Under the pieces are notes generated by a model. That model ran no database searches and had not been told where the DNA came from. It saw nothing but the letters and a program-made list of their open reading frames with translations. This document shows, in pieces, positions 17,339 to 26,163 of a stretch of 64,000 nt of DNA. Position 1 is the stretch's first letter. Each line of letters starts with the position of its first letter. The DNA comes from a bacterium (GTDB lineage Bacteria; CLD3; SB21): NCBI GenBank assembly GCA_013360215.1, contig JABWCP010000014.1, positions 8,687-72,686 on the forward strand, written 5' to 3'. Both the position numbers and the translations under genes were made by a program.

Positions 17339-17361
17339 AACCTACGAAAAAATCGCAGGTT
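17339..17361 (-). terminator. Terminator of the lipoprotein gene at 17391-17858
   Basis: On the minus strand AACCTGCGA pairs with TCGTAGGTT (one G-U) and is followed by TTTATA. The spacing of about 30 bases after the stop codon fits. Confidence 0.6.
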
Positions 17362-17390
17362 CTAATAGTAACCGTCTATTTTTTTAAATT

Positions 17391-17858
17391 TTATCTCGAT
17401 CCGGCGCCCCATTCGTAATTAAGATCCAAACGAAATGAAACCTCTTTTTTATCTTCTTCCGACGGATTGTCAACAATCAGGTAATACAGTGTTTTTTGCG
17501 CTCGAAATTGATTAAGTAACCGAATTTTAAATGTGTGTTGTATTTTTTCGCCGGAATCATACTGTGTTTTGTAGGGTTCTTCTTCTTTAAATTTGAGAAA
17601 ATTTTCTTCGTCCATCACCATCACACGCGCTTTGCGATCGCCACCGTCTTCGACACGCCATTCACCATCCACTTCGATCGCTTCCATCTTATCTTCCAGC
17701 GTAATTTCAAACTGATAATACTCACCTTTTCCAAGTGTTTCTTTCTTTTCGACATGTGTGATTTTACTGTTCATCACGGCTTTATTGCTGCCGCAGCCAA
17801 ACAGCATCACGGACGCCAACATCGCTACGCTATAAAGCCAAATTTTACTTAAGCGCAT
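17391..17858 (-). CDS. Lipoprotein of unknown function
   Basis: 155 residues. The signal peptide ends in lipobox MLFGC (Cys22), so it is a membrane-anchored lipoprotein. The mature part is highly charged (HVEKKETLGKGEYYQFEI, EEENFLKFKEEEPYKTQ-like stretches) with a predicted beta-sandwich pattern and a C-terminal EVSFRLDLNYEWGAGSR. I recognise no family. It is preceded by the ABC-2 permease gene (76-base gap) and has its own terminator, so it may be the last gene of the sigma factor/ABC operon or a separate unit. Confidence 0.72.
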   Translation of the reverse strand: MRLSKIWLYSVAMLASVMLFGCGSNKAVMNSKITHVEKKETLGKGEYYQFEITLEDKMEAIEVDGEWRVEDGGDRKARVMVMDEENFLKFKEEEPYKTQYDSGEKIQHTFKIRLLNQFRAQKTLYYLIVDNPSEEDKKEVSFRLDLNYEWGAGSR

Positions 17859-17934
17859 ACATTTCCCTTTCTGAAATAATAAAAGTTATTGACCTCGCAT
17901 ACATCAGTATATCTATTTTGAGGTAAACGATGAT

Positions 17935-19233
17935 TCATCCTTTATAAAACATCCATTTGGCTAATTCGGGCAACGTGATTTTTTTACCGTACATGAGGAT
18001 TCCGATACGATATATGCGACCGGCTACCCACACAGCGCTCAAAAAACCGACGATCAGCAAACTCATCGAAAGGGCCAATTGCCACCAAGGCACGCCAAAA
18101 GGTATTCGTCCTAACATTACAATGGGTGATGAAAACGGAATCATCGATGCCCAAAATGCCACCGGCCCGTGCGGATCATTGACCGAAACCTGAAGCAGAA
18201 AAAAAGATAGAATCACCGGTATGGTGACGGGAAATGATAACGACTGCACGTCACCGGCATCATTGGCGCCCGAGGCCGCGGCGGCGTACAATGCCGCATA
18301 AAAAAGATAACCGCCTAGAAAATAAAACACGAAGCAGAAAAATAATTCTGTAAAATTAATCGAATCCAGATTTTTCATAAATACGGTTATCGCCTCCGCA
18401 TCACGGGCGTTGATACCGCCTTGGGCAAGTGCATCCGGAGATAGCTGACCCATCTGCGGACCCAGCAGCAGCATTGCCCCCTGAAACAGTAACGCGCCGA
18501 TAGCTATCCATGACACGAGCTGAGTCAATCCGACGGCAGCTACGCCGAGTATCTTACCTGTTAACATTTCAAAAGGCCGCACGGACGAGACGATCACTTC
18601 CACGATGCGATTGGCTTTTTCCTCCACCACACCATTCATCACCATCACGCCGTAGATGATAAGAATGATATAAATAATGATACCCATAATAATAGCCGTC
18701 GTAAGAGCGACAACTTTATTATCTGAAGACTCACCTTCTTCGGTCATAATGATCGTTTCAAACGAAACACGCTGTTTGATCGCATCGATCTTATCCTTAG
18801 TCATTCCGGCCTCGGATAATCGCTCTTTTTCCTGTTCACGTGACAGTTCGCTATTGATATATAAGGTTGTCGTAAACCCAAGACCGCGGGATGAAAAATA
18901 TTTTACCCCATCGTTTGGATCGGTACTAGCCGCAGGAATATACAAAACACCGTCATAATTATATTTGGTGTCCCGATACACGCGTTTGAGCGAATCCAGG
19001 GGCATGGATTCGTAGAAAAACTGAACAAGCCGTGAATCCTGTAATTTCTGAATATATAACCCGCTTTCGTCTCGTACGGCAATACGTTCGGCATCGTTAT
19101 TGCGCGCGATCAGAAATATCGTCACCGGCAAAAGAAGCATCAAAAAAGGTACGACCAGTGTCGTAATCAAAAATGATCGTTTGGTCACGCGGCTGATATA
19201 TTCACGTTTTAAAACAAGGCCTATTTTACGCAT
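17935..19233 (-). CDS. ABC-2 type permease (NatB-like)
   Basis: 432 residues: first membrane helix at about 21-42, a large extracytoplasmic domain (45-~175), then five further helices (about 178-200, 225-250, 300-325, 335-355, 385-405). The layout and the GVVEEKANRIVEVIVSSVRP then FEMLTGKILGVAAVGLTQL segment are typical of NatB/YhaP permeases. It overlaps the ATPase gene by 8 bases, so the two form one transporter. The substrate is unknown; relatives export Na+, peptides or antibiotics. Confidence 0.9.
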   Translation of the reverse strand: MRKIGLVLKREYISRVTKRSFLITTLVVPFLMLLLPVTIFLIARNNDAERIAVRDESGLYIQKLQDSRLVQFFYESMPLDSLKRVYRDTKYNYDGVLYIPAASTDPNDGVKYFSSRGLGFTTTLYINSELSREQEKERLSEAGMTKDKIDAIKQRVSFETIIMTEEGESSDNKVVALTTAIIMGIIIYIILIIYGVMVMNGVVEEKANRIVEVIVSSVRPFEMLTGKILGVAAVGLTQLVSWIAIGALLFQGAMLLLGPQMGQLSPDALAQGGINARDAEAITVFMKNLDSINFTELFFCFVFYFLGGYLFYAALYAAAASGANDAGDVQSLSFPVTIPVILSFFLLQVSVNDPHGPVAFWASMIPFSSPIVMLGRIPFGVPWWQLALSMSLLIVGFLSAVWVAGRIYRIGILMYGKKITLPELAKWMFYKG

Positions 19234-20140
19234 GGTTGTATCCCTTCACGTGTTCGATGAAAATTTCATTGAGCGACGGTAAAACCTCCTGAAATGCATG
19301 CATTTCCACCCGGCTCAAAAGGTGCGTTAATAATTGATTGGGCGAAACACCGGGTTGTGTTGCGATCACGGCCTCACCCGTTTTTTGAGATACGATCGAA
19401 TAAACGGCATCGCCGGATTGCGGTAAAGCTCCGTCAAATTGTATGCGATAGTGATGCTTTTTGAACTGTTGTTTGATCGCTTTGACTTCACCATTAAGTA
19501 TATTTTGACCTTGATGCACCAGCGCTATACGATCGCATATTTCTTCGACTTGCTCCATACGGTGTGTGGAAAATATAATCGTCGCACCCAGTTCTTTGAG
19601 ACGATGGATTTCATCTTTGATCAGATCGGCATTGATCGGATCCAATCCGGAAAAAGGTTCGTCCAGTATAAGCAGGTCCGGTTCGTGTACGACGGTTGCA
19701 ACAAATTGAACTTTCTGTTGCATCCCTTTGGATAACTCCTCTACCTTTTTATTCCACCAGTTCATGATATCCAACCGTTCAAACCAAGCTTTCACTTTTT
19801 TTTCAGCATCCCAAGATGACAACCCTCGCAACTCGGCGAGATACATCACATGATCGCCGATTTTCATTTGTTTATACAATCCTCGTTCTTCAGGCATATA
19901 TCCTATTTTTTGAGTGTGTTCGGGTTTGATAGGATTCCCGTCAAAAAGAATAGCGCCTTCATCCGGCATCGTGATTTGTGTGATCATACGGATCAATGAT
20001 GTTTTGCCTGCACCATTGGGGCCAAGTAAACCGAAAATGGATTGCCGAGGCACGTCCAGAGTAATACGATCCACCGCCGTGTGCGACTGATAGCGCTTGA
20101 CTACATCGCGCACAGAAAGTTTAGCATCCGTCATCGTCAT
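19226..20140 (-). CDS. ABC transporter ATPase (NatA-like)
   Basis: 304 residues. Walker A GPNGAGKTS, Q-loop in GYMPEERGLYKQM, signature ELSKGMQQKVQ, Walker B LLILDEPFSGLD, switch His in IIFSTHRMEQVEE. The MPEERGLY motif after Walker A is typical of NatA/DrrA/Ccm-like ATPases. A C-terminal extension (about 215-304) follows the catalytic domain. It powers the adjacent ABC-2 permease (8-base overlap). Upstream, 19 bases away, is the membrane protein of the ECF sigma operon. Confidence 0.94.
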   Translation of the reverse strand: MTMTDAKLSVRDVVKRYQSHTAVDRITLDVPRQSIFGLLGPNGAGKTSLIRMITQITMPDEGAILFDGNPIKPEHTQKIGYMPEERGLYKQMKIGDHVMYLAELRGLSSWDAEKKVKAWFERLDIMNWWNKKVEELSKGMQQKVQFVATVVHEPDLLILDEPFSGLDPINADLIKDEIHRLKELGATIIFSTHRMEQVEEICDRIALVHQGQNILNGEVKAIKQQFKKHHYRIQFDGALPQSGDAVYSIVSQKTGEAVIATQPGVSPNQLLTHLLSRVEMHAFQEVLPSLNEIFIEHVKGYNHA

Positions 20141-20159
20141 GATTTTCCCTCGAAAGTAA

Positions 20160-20771
20160 TTAATTATGTAAAGTCGTTTCTATGTTTTCCAAGACTTGTA
20201 ACTGAGCCGCCATTTGTTGTGCATCTTTATCAAACATCCAGCGAACATAAGGGCGATAAAAAACTGTAACTACGGCGATAAAACCCATAAATCCGAGTTT
20301 GAAATACATCATATAATTTTCGTTTACAGCCTCCATAGGTATAAACAAAACAATCAATGCAAGCACTATGCTGAAGCCGTATGCCGAACGCAGGTAGATA
20401 CGAATTGTTTTTTGATGAAGCCGAAGGTATGCCGTATGACGTGCACGCAGATCAATTCCGTAATCTAATGATGATACCCGGCGAATCAGAAGAATAAACA
20501 AAAAGCCATTGGGTATAATAAAAAGAAAAGACGCCACTGTAATCGTCAATGAAATCAGTGGTAAATGCGATTGGACAAATAACACCGCGCCAATCATAAA
20601 AAGGATGGCCAACATTCCGCTCAATTCAAAAAGAAGTTTTTTTCGGATACGAAGTTGCGCCGTTCGAATCCGCATTTCCAGAAGTTCACGAATATCCTTT
20701 TCATTCATACCGGTTTGAGGATAAAGCGACTGCCCTTGTTTCCAAAGTTCACGGAGTTCATCGTTTTCCAT
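20160..20771 (-). CDS. Membrane protein, probable regulator of the adjacent ECF sigma factor
   Basis: 203 residues. A charged cytoplasmic N-terminus (1-45, ENDELRELWKQGQ, ...EKDIRELLEMRIRTAQ) precedes four membrane helices in two pairs (about 48-66, 72-95, 127-145, 155-172) and a short soluble tail. It overlaps the sigma gene by 14 bases and has its own GGAGG, an arrangement usual for anti-sigma factors. No classical zinc anti-sigma motif is seen, so the anti-sigma role is inferred from context and topology only. Alternatively it is an accessory of the downstream ABC transporter. Confidence 0.65.
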   Translation of the reverse strand: MENDELRELWKQGQSLYPQTGMNEKDIRELLEMRIRTAQLRIRKKLLFELSGMLAILFMIGAVLFVQSHLPLISLTITVASFLFIIPNGFLFILLIRRVSSLDYGIDLRARHTAYLRLHQKTIRIYLRSAYGFSIVLALIVLFIPMEAVNENYMMYFKLGFMGFIAVVTVFYRPYVRWMFDKDAQQMAAQLQVLENIETTLHN

Positions 20772-21297
20772 GATTTCCGGCCTCCATGATTTGTTTGAGT
20801 TGTTTCTTAATACGATTGATTTTTACGCCGACGTTGGATTCCGTCAGACCCATGATCACCGCCATATCGGCGTAACTTACTTCCTCGAGATACAAAACGA
20901 TCAGCGCTTTTTCGACGGGTTCGAGCTGCGTTATCGCCGACTCCAATCTCCGTAACGGTTCGGTGTCTTCACTTTTTTCCGGAGCCATATTTTCCAGTAC
21001 GCCGTCTTCCACCCGCTCGGCGACGATCGAACGCTGCTGCTTACGTTTGTACATCAGCGCCGTATTGAGTGCCACGCGATAGAGCCACGTCGAAAACTTG
21101 GAAGCACCTTCGAATCGCGGATACGATTTCCATGCATTGAGCAAAACTTCCTGAAAAAGATCATCCTGATCATCCGGCGTGTGCGCGTACACCCGGCATA
21201 TTTTATAAATGATCCCCTGATGTGTATGCACCAGATCGAGAAAAGTTTTAGAAATAACGTCCATCCGACCTTTCGTTTTGCTCATAGGTTGCCGCAA
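20758..21297 (-). CDS. ECF-type RNA polymerase sigma factor
   Basis: 179 residues. Region 2: CRVYAHTPDDQDDLFQEVLL followed by NAWKSYPRFEGASKFSTWLY, with the DDLFQEV core and the FSTWLYRVALN DNA-melting part. Region 4: LEEVSYADMAVIMGLTESNV then GVKINRIKKQLK, the -35-binding helix-turn-helix. Regions 1.1 and 3 are missing, as in ECF factors. The start is ambiguous among Met1, Met5 and Met12. First gene of an operon with a membrane protein and an ABC transporter; such units often respond to envelope stress or antibiotics. Confidence 0.93.
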   Translation of the reverse strand: MRQPMSKTKGRMDVISKTFLDLVHTHQGIIYKICRVYAHTPDDQDDLFQEVLLNAWKSYPRFEGASKFSTWLYRVALNTALMYKRKQQRSIVAERVEDGVLENMAPEKSEDTEPLRRLESAITQLEPVEKALIVLYLEEVSYADMAVIMGLTESNVGVKINRIKKQLKQIMEAGNHGKR

Positions 21298-21343
21298 AGT
21301 GCGAAAACTTACAAGGTTTCAAAACGAAATCGTATAAAAAAGA

Positions 21344-21369
21344 AAACCGGGTATGAGGAAACCCGGTTT
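21344..21369 (-). terminator. Terminator of the esterase gene
   Basis: Stem AAACCGGGT (21344-21352) / ACCCGGTTT (21361-21369); on the minus strand it is followed by TCTTTTTT. It separates the lipoprotein esterase from the ECF sigma operon. Confidence 0.85.
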
Positions 21370-21421
21370 ATACGATATATTGCAGGGCGCCGATATATCG
21401 CGGATACATATATAGGATAAA

Positions 21422-22276
21422 CTAAGGCGTGCGGGATTTGGTTTTGAAAAAACTCAGCACGGTTTCCGTTGTATTAAAATCATTAAAAAACCATTGATGT
21501 CCTTCTTCTTCCGGCGTCAGCAGACGGATTTCATGGCCCGATTCCAAACCATACCGATCCAACGTAGTATTTTTCCCCGCTTTTTCGCCGATCGCCGTTC
21601 GCTGCATTTTATAATAATTGCCCCACCACGTTAATGTTTGTGGCGCAGAAAGCAGCGAAAAACTGCCTTCATTGGAACCTTGATACGGTAAAACGCCGTC
21701 ATTTTTACCGTGAATGATAAGCACCGAAGTTTTTTCTTCCGGCGCACCATAGGTGGAGAGCGGCTGATTCATCGACGATGCCACACTGGCAACAGCGGCA
21801 AAACGATGGGATAAACGGCAAGCCACATGATGGGCAAAAAGCCCTCCCTGCGAAAATCCGACAGCATATACACGGCGCGTATTTACAGGATATTTATCTA
21901 TCATCGTTTTATATATCGCATCAATAAACCCTATGTCGTCAATGCCGAGACGGTAAGGTTTATTACACCGGCAGCCTTCGTCCCAATTTTCGACTTTGGC
22001 ATCCGGATACACAAAGATACAGGAATCACCCCACGTACTTTTGTCAAAACCGGAGAACGAACGAATACCCGCGCCGTTTCCGCCGGCGCCGTGAAAAACA
22101 AAAACGAGCGGATATTTTTTTCCATCGCGTAGCATCGGCACCGATGTGATATATGTACGATCGGCAAAAGTCGAATCCGCCACCGTTTCGGGATACACCG
22201 GTTTGAGCGGCCCGTCTTCGCATGCCGTCATCATTGCAGCCAATGTATAGATCATAAGAAGTAAGGAATGCAGCAT
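21422..22276 (-). CDS. Lipoprotein alpha/beta-hydrolase (LpqC / feruloyl esterase / PHB depolymerase type)
   Basis: 284 residues with lipobox MMTAC (Cys19). The hydrolase carries the oxyanion-hole motif VFVFHGAGGNGAG (58-70), the GIDDIGFIDAIY segment characteristic of the LpqC/feruloyl-esterase group, and the nucleophile elbow GFSQG (Ser142). Asp of IIHGKNDGVLPY and His of EEGHQW complete a likely triad. Surface-anchored esterases of this group act on feruloyl or other short polyester bonds; the true substrate is unknown. It lies 2 bases after the beta-propeller gene upstream, so they are cotranscribed. Confidence 0.88.
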   Translation of the reverse strand: MLHSLLLMIYTLAAMMTACEDGPLKPVYPETVADSTFADRTYITSVPMLRDGKKYPLVFVFHGAGGNGAGIRSFSGFDKSTWGDSCIFVYPDAKVENWDEGCRCNKPYRLGIDDIGFIDAIYKTMIDKYPVNTRRVYAVGFSQGGLFAHHVACRLSHRFAAVASVASSMNQPLSTYGAPEEKTSVLIIHGKNDGVLPYQGSNEGSFSLLSAPQTLTWWGNYYKMQRTAIGEKAGKNTTLDRYGLESGHEIRLLTPEEEGHQWFFNDFNTTETVLSFFKTKSRTP

Positions 22277-22278
22277 AG

Positions 22279-23556
22279 TTATTTGGCCTCCGGTGTAAAG
22301 CGACGAATCATCGGAGGCGCCGCCTTGGTTATATCCAATTGATGATTTTTATCGTAAGCGCCCCACGGGCTATTGGCTATGTAGTACAAAGAACCGCTCG
22401 CCACACATCCCAACGTAGGTTCACCTAAGAAATGAGCATTATTATCAATAACCTCAACGGAAGTGATTTTATTCCATGCCGGATCACAGCTCAATCGTAG
22501 AACACGCAACGGGCTTGTTCCATTTTGTATCGCATAAATGGCCGTGCCGTCTATCAGTAATCCATCAATGCCTCGCAACAGCGAAGACGGCTTGAAGAAT
22601 AGTTTTACCGTTTCACCTGTTTTGATGCTAAGGCGATAGATGCCGGAAACGTAATCAGCGATGACAATGTACTGCTGATCGTGCGTTACGTCGATACCTT
22701 GCAAATTCCATACGTCATCCATTGTTTTCCATTTTACCATTTTTTTCATATCCGGATCGATGTGATAAATCTCCGGCGCTTTACTGTCGCTGATAAAAAC
22801 CGAACCCGAAGCCGTAACACAAAGGTCACCGAAAATATGCCCACCCGAAACTTCAAATCGAGCGACTTCATGACCGCCATCAGCATCAAAACAAACAACA
22901 GCGGCTCTCCCGTCAAGTGAATCCGTGAACCCTGACATTTCCGACATGACCGATGTTGTCACCCATAAACGACGACGCAGAGAATCTATACGCATGCCCA
23001 TCACCGAATACAAAGGTTTCGACGGCTTAAAAAAAGTCGTACCCCATATCCCGTCAGAACGCCGGACTCCGATCAATCCTTTCCTAATACTTCCTGTGAT
23101 CCAGCGTTTGTTTTTTTTATCAAAAGTAATCCCTTCGGGATGAAAACCACGATCATCCAGTGTAAAAGCCGTTTCAGATTTTACAATTACGGTTTGGAGT
23201 GATTCGGCTAATTGCCGGGTGGATGCAAATCGCGGATCTGTTTTTACCGCATCGAAATCCGAGTCTTCAAAAAATTTTAATCCGGCATTCACATACAATG
23301 CAGCGCGAAGCGGCGCCCATACTTTATCTGTCTGACCTGTCAACACATATCCGGCAGCAAGGTTATATAGTATTCCGTAGTTATTAGGACGCAGAGAATC
23401 GGCCCGTTCGAAATGATAAATCATTTTTGTGTAATTTTTTTCATTGGCTGCCGTCGCGGCTTCTTTGTAATGAAACTGATACTTCTCCATACGAGTTTGG
23501 GCTTGCGTCGTAATCGTTATTAACCAACAAAAAGCAAAAAATGAAATTCGATGCAT
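22279..23556 (-). CDS. Exported protein with TPR-like N-terminus and SMP-30/NHL-type beta-propeller
   Basis: 425 residues. Signal peptide MHRISFFAFCWLITITTQA. Residues 25-120 form TPR-like helical pairs (EAATAANEKNYTKMIYHFER then NNYGILYNLAAGYVLTGQTD). The remainder reads as a six-bladed propeller with repeated strand patterns (FHPEGITFDKKNKRWITGS, GDLCVTASGSVFISDSKAPE, QGIDVTHDQQYIVIADYVSG, RGIDGLLIDGTAIYAIQNG). This resembles gluconolactonase/SMP-30 and NHL propellers; metal ligands were not traced. Possibly a periplasmic lactonase or a scaffold. Same transcript as the downstream esterase. Confidence 0.8.
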   Translation of the reverse strand: MHRISFFAFCWLITITTQAQTRMEKYQFHYKEAATAANEKNYTKMIYHFERADSLRPNNYGILYNLAAGYVLTGQTDKVWAPLRAALYVNAGLKFFEDSDFDAVKTDPRFASTRQLAESLQTVIVKSETAFTLDDRGFHPEGITFDKKNKRWITGSIRKGLIGVRRSDGIWGTTFFKPSKPLYSVMGMRIDSLRRRLWVTTSVMSEMSGFTDSLDGRAAVVCFDADGGHEVARFEVSGGHIFGDLCVTASGSVFISDSKAPEIYHIDPDMKKMVKWKTMDDVWNLQGIDVTHDQQYIVIADYVSGIYRLSIKTGETVKLFFKPSSLLRGIDGLLIDGTAIYAIQNGTSPLRVLRLSCDPAWNKITSVEVIDNNAHFLGEPTLGCVASGSLYYIANSPWGAYDKNHQLDITKAAPPMIRRFTPEAK

Positions 23557-23613
23557 AAAAATGTTTCCTGTTTTGATTTTTCAATCATACTTCATACGAA
23601 CTGCGACTTCGTA

Positions 23614-24174
23614 TTATTTTTGAGATTCAATCATTTGTTTCAATTTTATTTTTCTACCGTCAGCGCCCAACTTTAAAGCTTTTTCCCACATTTCTTTGTA
23701 GTTATTTGTTTTATTGCTTCTCTTGTTCTCTGCTTTAATCTGCAATTGGGCGAACTCCTCCCCATATAAATCAAGCCAAACATCATATAGATATAAGAAT
23801 AATAATTCATGATCGTTAAAATCCTTTGTACGACGTTTCAAACAAAAATGAAGCCTATGTCCTAACTCATGAATCAAAGTACCTTGTTTGATAAGAGTAG
23901 GGTAACTTGATCTCAATCGCATGGGCGTGTCCGGCCCACCTGAATTACTGGGCATGTCGACGACATGCACTATTACAAGTGTATCAATAAAATTCATGCC
24001 GGAAATACGCTCCATTGCTTCAACTATTTTTTTGCTTTCGGAATACCATATAGAGTCGTATTCATTTTTTTCTGAAACTGTAGTTGAATCGGAAGCCATA
24101 AAAATCAATTTTAGTTTTGTCTGTCCAGCGATGTGCGCCGAAAAAAGAAGAAACGTCATGACTAAAATTTTCAT
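23614..24174 (-). CDS. Small exported HExxH protein, putative zinc peptidase
   Basis: 186 residues from the ATG at 24172-24174, chosen because it begins a signal peptide (MKILVMTFLLFSAHIAGQ); the longer frame has an implausible N-terminus. The middle carries TLIHELGHRLHF, a zincin HExxH followed by further His residues; the third ligand is not obvious. A Lys-rich helical C-terminus follows. Family not recognised. Secreted zincin-like peptidases often cleave peptides or act as toxins, but no partner is evident. It is divergent from the LytS/LytTR genes, sharing the 155-base region between them. Confidence 0.68.
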   Translation of the reverse strand: MKILVMTFLLFSAHIAGQTKLKLIFMASDSTTVSEKNEYDSIWYSESKKIVEAMERISGMNFIDTLVIVHVVDMPSNSGGPDTPMRLRSSYPTLIKQGTLIHELGHRLHFCLKRRTKDFNDHELLFLYLYDVWLDLYGEEFAQLQIKAENKRSNKTNNYKEMWEKALKLGADGRKIKLKQMIESQK

Positions 24175-24329
24175 AATCAGCCTTACCGGATATGTGAAAC
24201 ATGAATTGATCAACCTGACCACACAATATACGGTGACTTTATCACTGTAAACGATATCGGTGGCGTGAAACGTCATTTTTTTGGAGGGAATGGTATGTTT
24301 ATGAAGGAAAATCCAATTATATTGGTCGT

Positions 24330-25376
24330 ATGATTAATTTATTGTATCCCTCATGGTTGTGGCGCATGACGATTGCCGCATGTATCGGTTTATTTTCATA
24401 TCCCGTGATCATGCTTATCCGCGGTTATACGATCGAATTGACCACAGGATATTATTATGCCGGTTTTTCTTTGTATGCTGCTTGTGCCCATGCCTGGATG
24501 ATAGAGTGGCATTTATTTAAGAATCGCCGTTTGCGGAACAAACTATCATGGCTTGATCATACCTGGTTACGTTTTTTAATTGAGCTTCCGTTGGCCTTTC
24601 TGATCGGAGCAACAGGGGTTTTTATCGGGCTGTCGGCGCTGATGCTGAGTTTTTTTGAAGCCTACAACCTCAGTCTGACACTCTGGTCATTTTACTTGAC
24701 GTTGGGTATTCTGATGTCGCTGGTATATTCCGCATTTTTTCATGTAGCCGAATTATTGCATGCCTGGCAGTCCGCAAAAGTACGTGCCGCCGAAATGGAG
24801 CAAGCCTCCGTTCGCGCACAAATGGCAGCCTTACAAAATCAAGTCAGTCCTCATTTTTTGTTTAATAGCTTAAATATGGCGCATGCTTTGATTGATCGCG
24901 ACACGGAGGAGGCCAAATCGTTTATTGACCAACTCGCCGAGGTGTATCGCTACGTTCTGAAAAACCGGCAGGAGGAACTCGTTTCAGTACAAGAAGAAAT
25001 CGAATTTGCTCGCCATTATCTTGCGCTTGCTCAAATGCGATTTCAATACATCCTAATCAAAGAATCTGTTTCGCCGGATGCCCTGCAAAGGGCCATTCCT
25101 CCGGTTACGCTACAAATCCTGATTGAAAATGCCTTGCATCACAATGCCATTACGCACGAACATCCTCTGCATCTTTATATCGAATCTACGGACAACTCGC
25201 TCATTTTACGAAATACGCGAAACCCACGATTGCACGCTCCTGATCATTCCCACGCCGGAACAGGGTTAAACAATATTCGGCAACGTTATCTTTTTTTTAC
25301 GGAACGTGCGATACAGATTAATCAAACTGACGCGATGTTTTCAGTAACCATACCATTATTGGAATTTCCTGCATGA
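24330..25376 (+). CDS. LytS/YehU-type sensor histidine kinase
   Basis: 348 residues: four membrane helices (about 14-30, 42-60, 83-106, 118-140), a short coiled coil, then the His_kinase domain with the signature QVSPHFLFNSLNMAHALI (phosphoacceptor His175). The ATPase half contains PVTLQILIENALHHNAI (N box) and GTGLNNIRQRYLFF. This is the short family that signals to LytTR regulators. The stop overlaps the next start as ATGA, so the pair is translated together. There is no periplasmic domain, so sensing is probably within the membrane. Confidence 0.93.
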   Translation: MINLLYPSWLWRMTIAACIGLFSYPVIMLIRGYTIELTTGYYYAGFSLYAACAHAWMIEWHLFKNRRLRNKLSWLDHTWLRFLIELPLAFLIGATGVFIGLSALMLSFFEAYNLSLTLWSFYLTLGILMSLVYSAFFHVAELLHAWQSAKVRAAEMEQASVRAQMAALQNQVSPHFLFNSLNMAHALIDRDTEEAKSFIDQLAEVYRYVLKNRQEELVSVQEEIEFARHYLALAQMRFQYILIKESVSPDALQRAIPPVTLQILIENALHHNAITHEHPLHLYIESTDNSLILRNTRNPRLHAPDHSHAGTGLNNIRQRYLFFTERAIQINQTDAMFSVTIPLLEFPA

Positions 25377-26125
25377 AGGTATTGATCATCGAAGACGAAC
25401 CGGTCGCCGCGGATCACGTGGCCTCGTTGCTCCGACGTATTTTGCCGGACGTCGAAATCACGGGACAAATCGCAACGGTGCGCGAAGCGGTGCACTTACT
25501 TGGACAAAATCGTTTTGATCTGATCTTATCAGATATCCAGTTAGCCGACGGGTCGTGTTTTGAGATTTTCAGACAAACCAAGGTTAACACGCCGATTATT
25601 TTTATTACAGCCTACGATCAATATGCATTACGGGCATTCGAAGTATTCAGTGTGGATTACATACTGAAACCGGTAACCGAAAAAAAAATTGAAACAGCCT
25701 TAAACCGATTCAAAGAACGACGTGATTTGTTTTTTGCAGATTATGAAAAACTTGCGCAGCCCTCGGGTAAAGAATATAAACAACGGTTTTTGGTGCGAAT
25801 TGGAAGTAAATTGATTCCTGTGGAATGCAAAGACATACTGTTTTTTTATGCTGAAGACAAATGGATTGACCTCATAACAAAAGACAATAAGCGTTTTGTC
25901 GTAGACTTCAGCCTCAATCAATTGGAAGATTTACTTGACCCGAAGGATTTTTTTCGCATCAATCGGCAATACATCATTCACAGGCAGGCATTGATCTCCA
26001 TCGCTCAGCATCAACCGGGACAAGTAACGGCGCTTATCAAATCAAATCCATCGGAATCCCCGGTCATCAGTCGCCGAGTTACGCCCCGCTTCAAACTATG
26101 GTTATCCGAAAATAAAAAACCCTGA
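25373..26125 (+). CDS. LytTR-family response regulator
   Basis: 250 residues. Receiver domain 1-120: acidic pair Glu7-Asp8, phosphoacceptor Asp54 (LILSDIQLADG), Thr79 and Lys99 (YILKPV). The LytTR DNA-binding domain spans about 140-245 (FLVRIGSKLIPVECKDILFF, the KWIDLITKDNKRFVVDFSL strand segment, DPKDFFRINRQYIIHRQALI). It should bind direct repeats upstream of target genes. Candidate targets are the neighbouring outer-membrane protein and HExxH genes, but no repeat site was confirmed. Confidence 0.94.
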   Translation: MKVLIIEDEPVAADHVASLLRRILPDVEITGQIATVREAVHLLGQNRFDLILSDIQLADGSCFEIFRQTKVNTPIIFITAYDQYALRAFEVFSVDYILKPVTEKKIETALNRFKERRDLFFADYEKLAQPSGKEYKQRFLVRIGSKLIPVECKDILFFYAEDKWIDLITKDNKRFVVDFSLNQLEDLLDPKDFFRINRQYIIHRQALISIAQHQPGQVTALIKSNPSESPVISRRVTPRFKLWLSENKKP

Positions 26126-26142
26126 CGGTGACATCAGGGTTT
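26114..26142 (-). terminator. Terminator between convergent LytTR and outer-membrane protein genes
   Basis: Stem AAACCCTGA (26117-26125) / TCAGGGTTT (26134-26142). On the minus strand it is followed by a T-rich tract, so it is strongest for the leftward gene. It overlaps the last codons of the regulator gene. Rightward it has only TTTATAGTT and would be weaker. Confidence 0.75.
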
Positions 26143-26163
26143 ATAGTTAAATATGATGATGTA

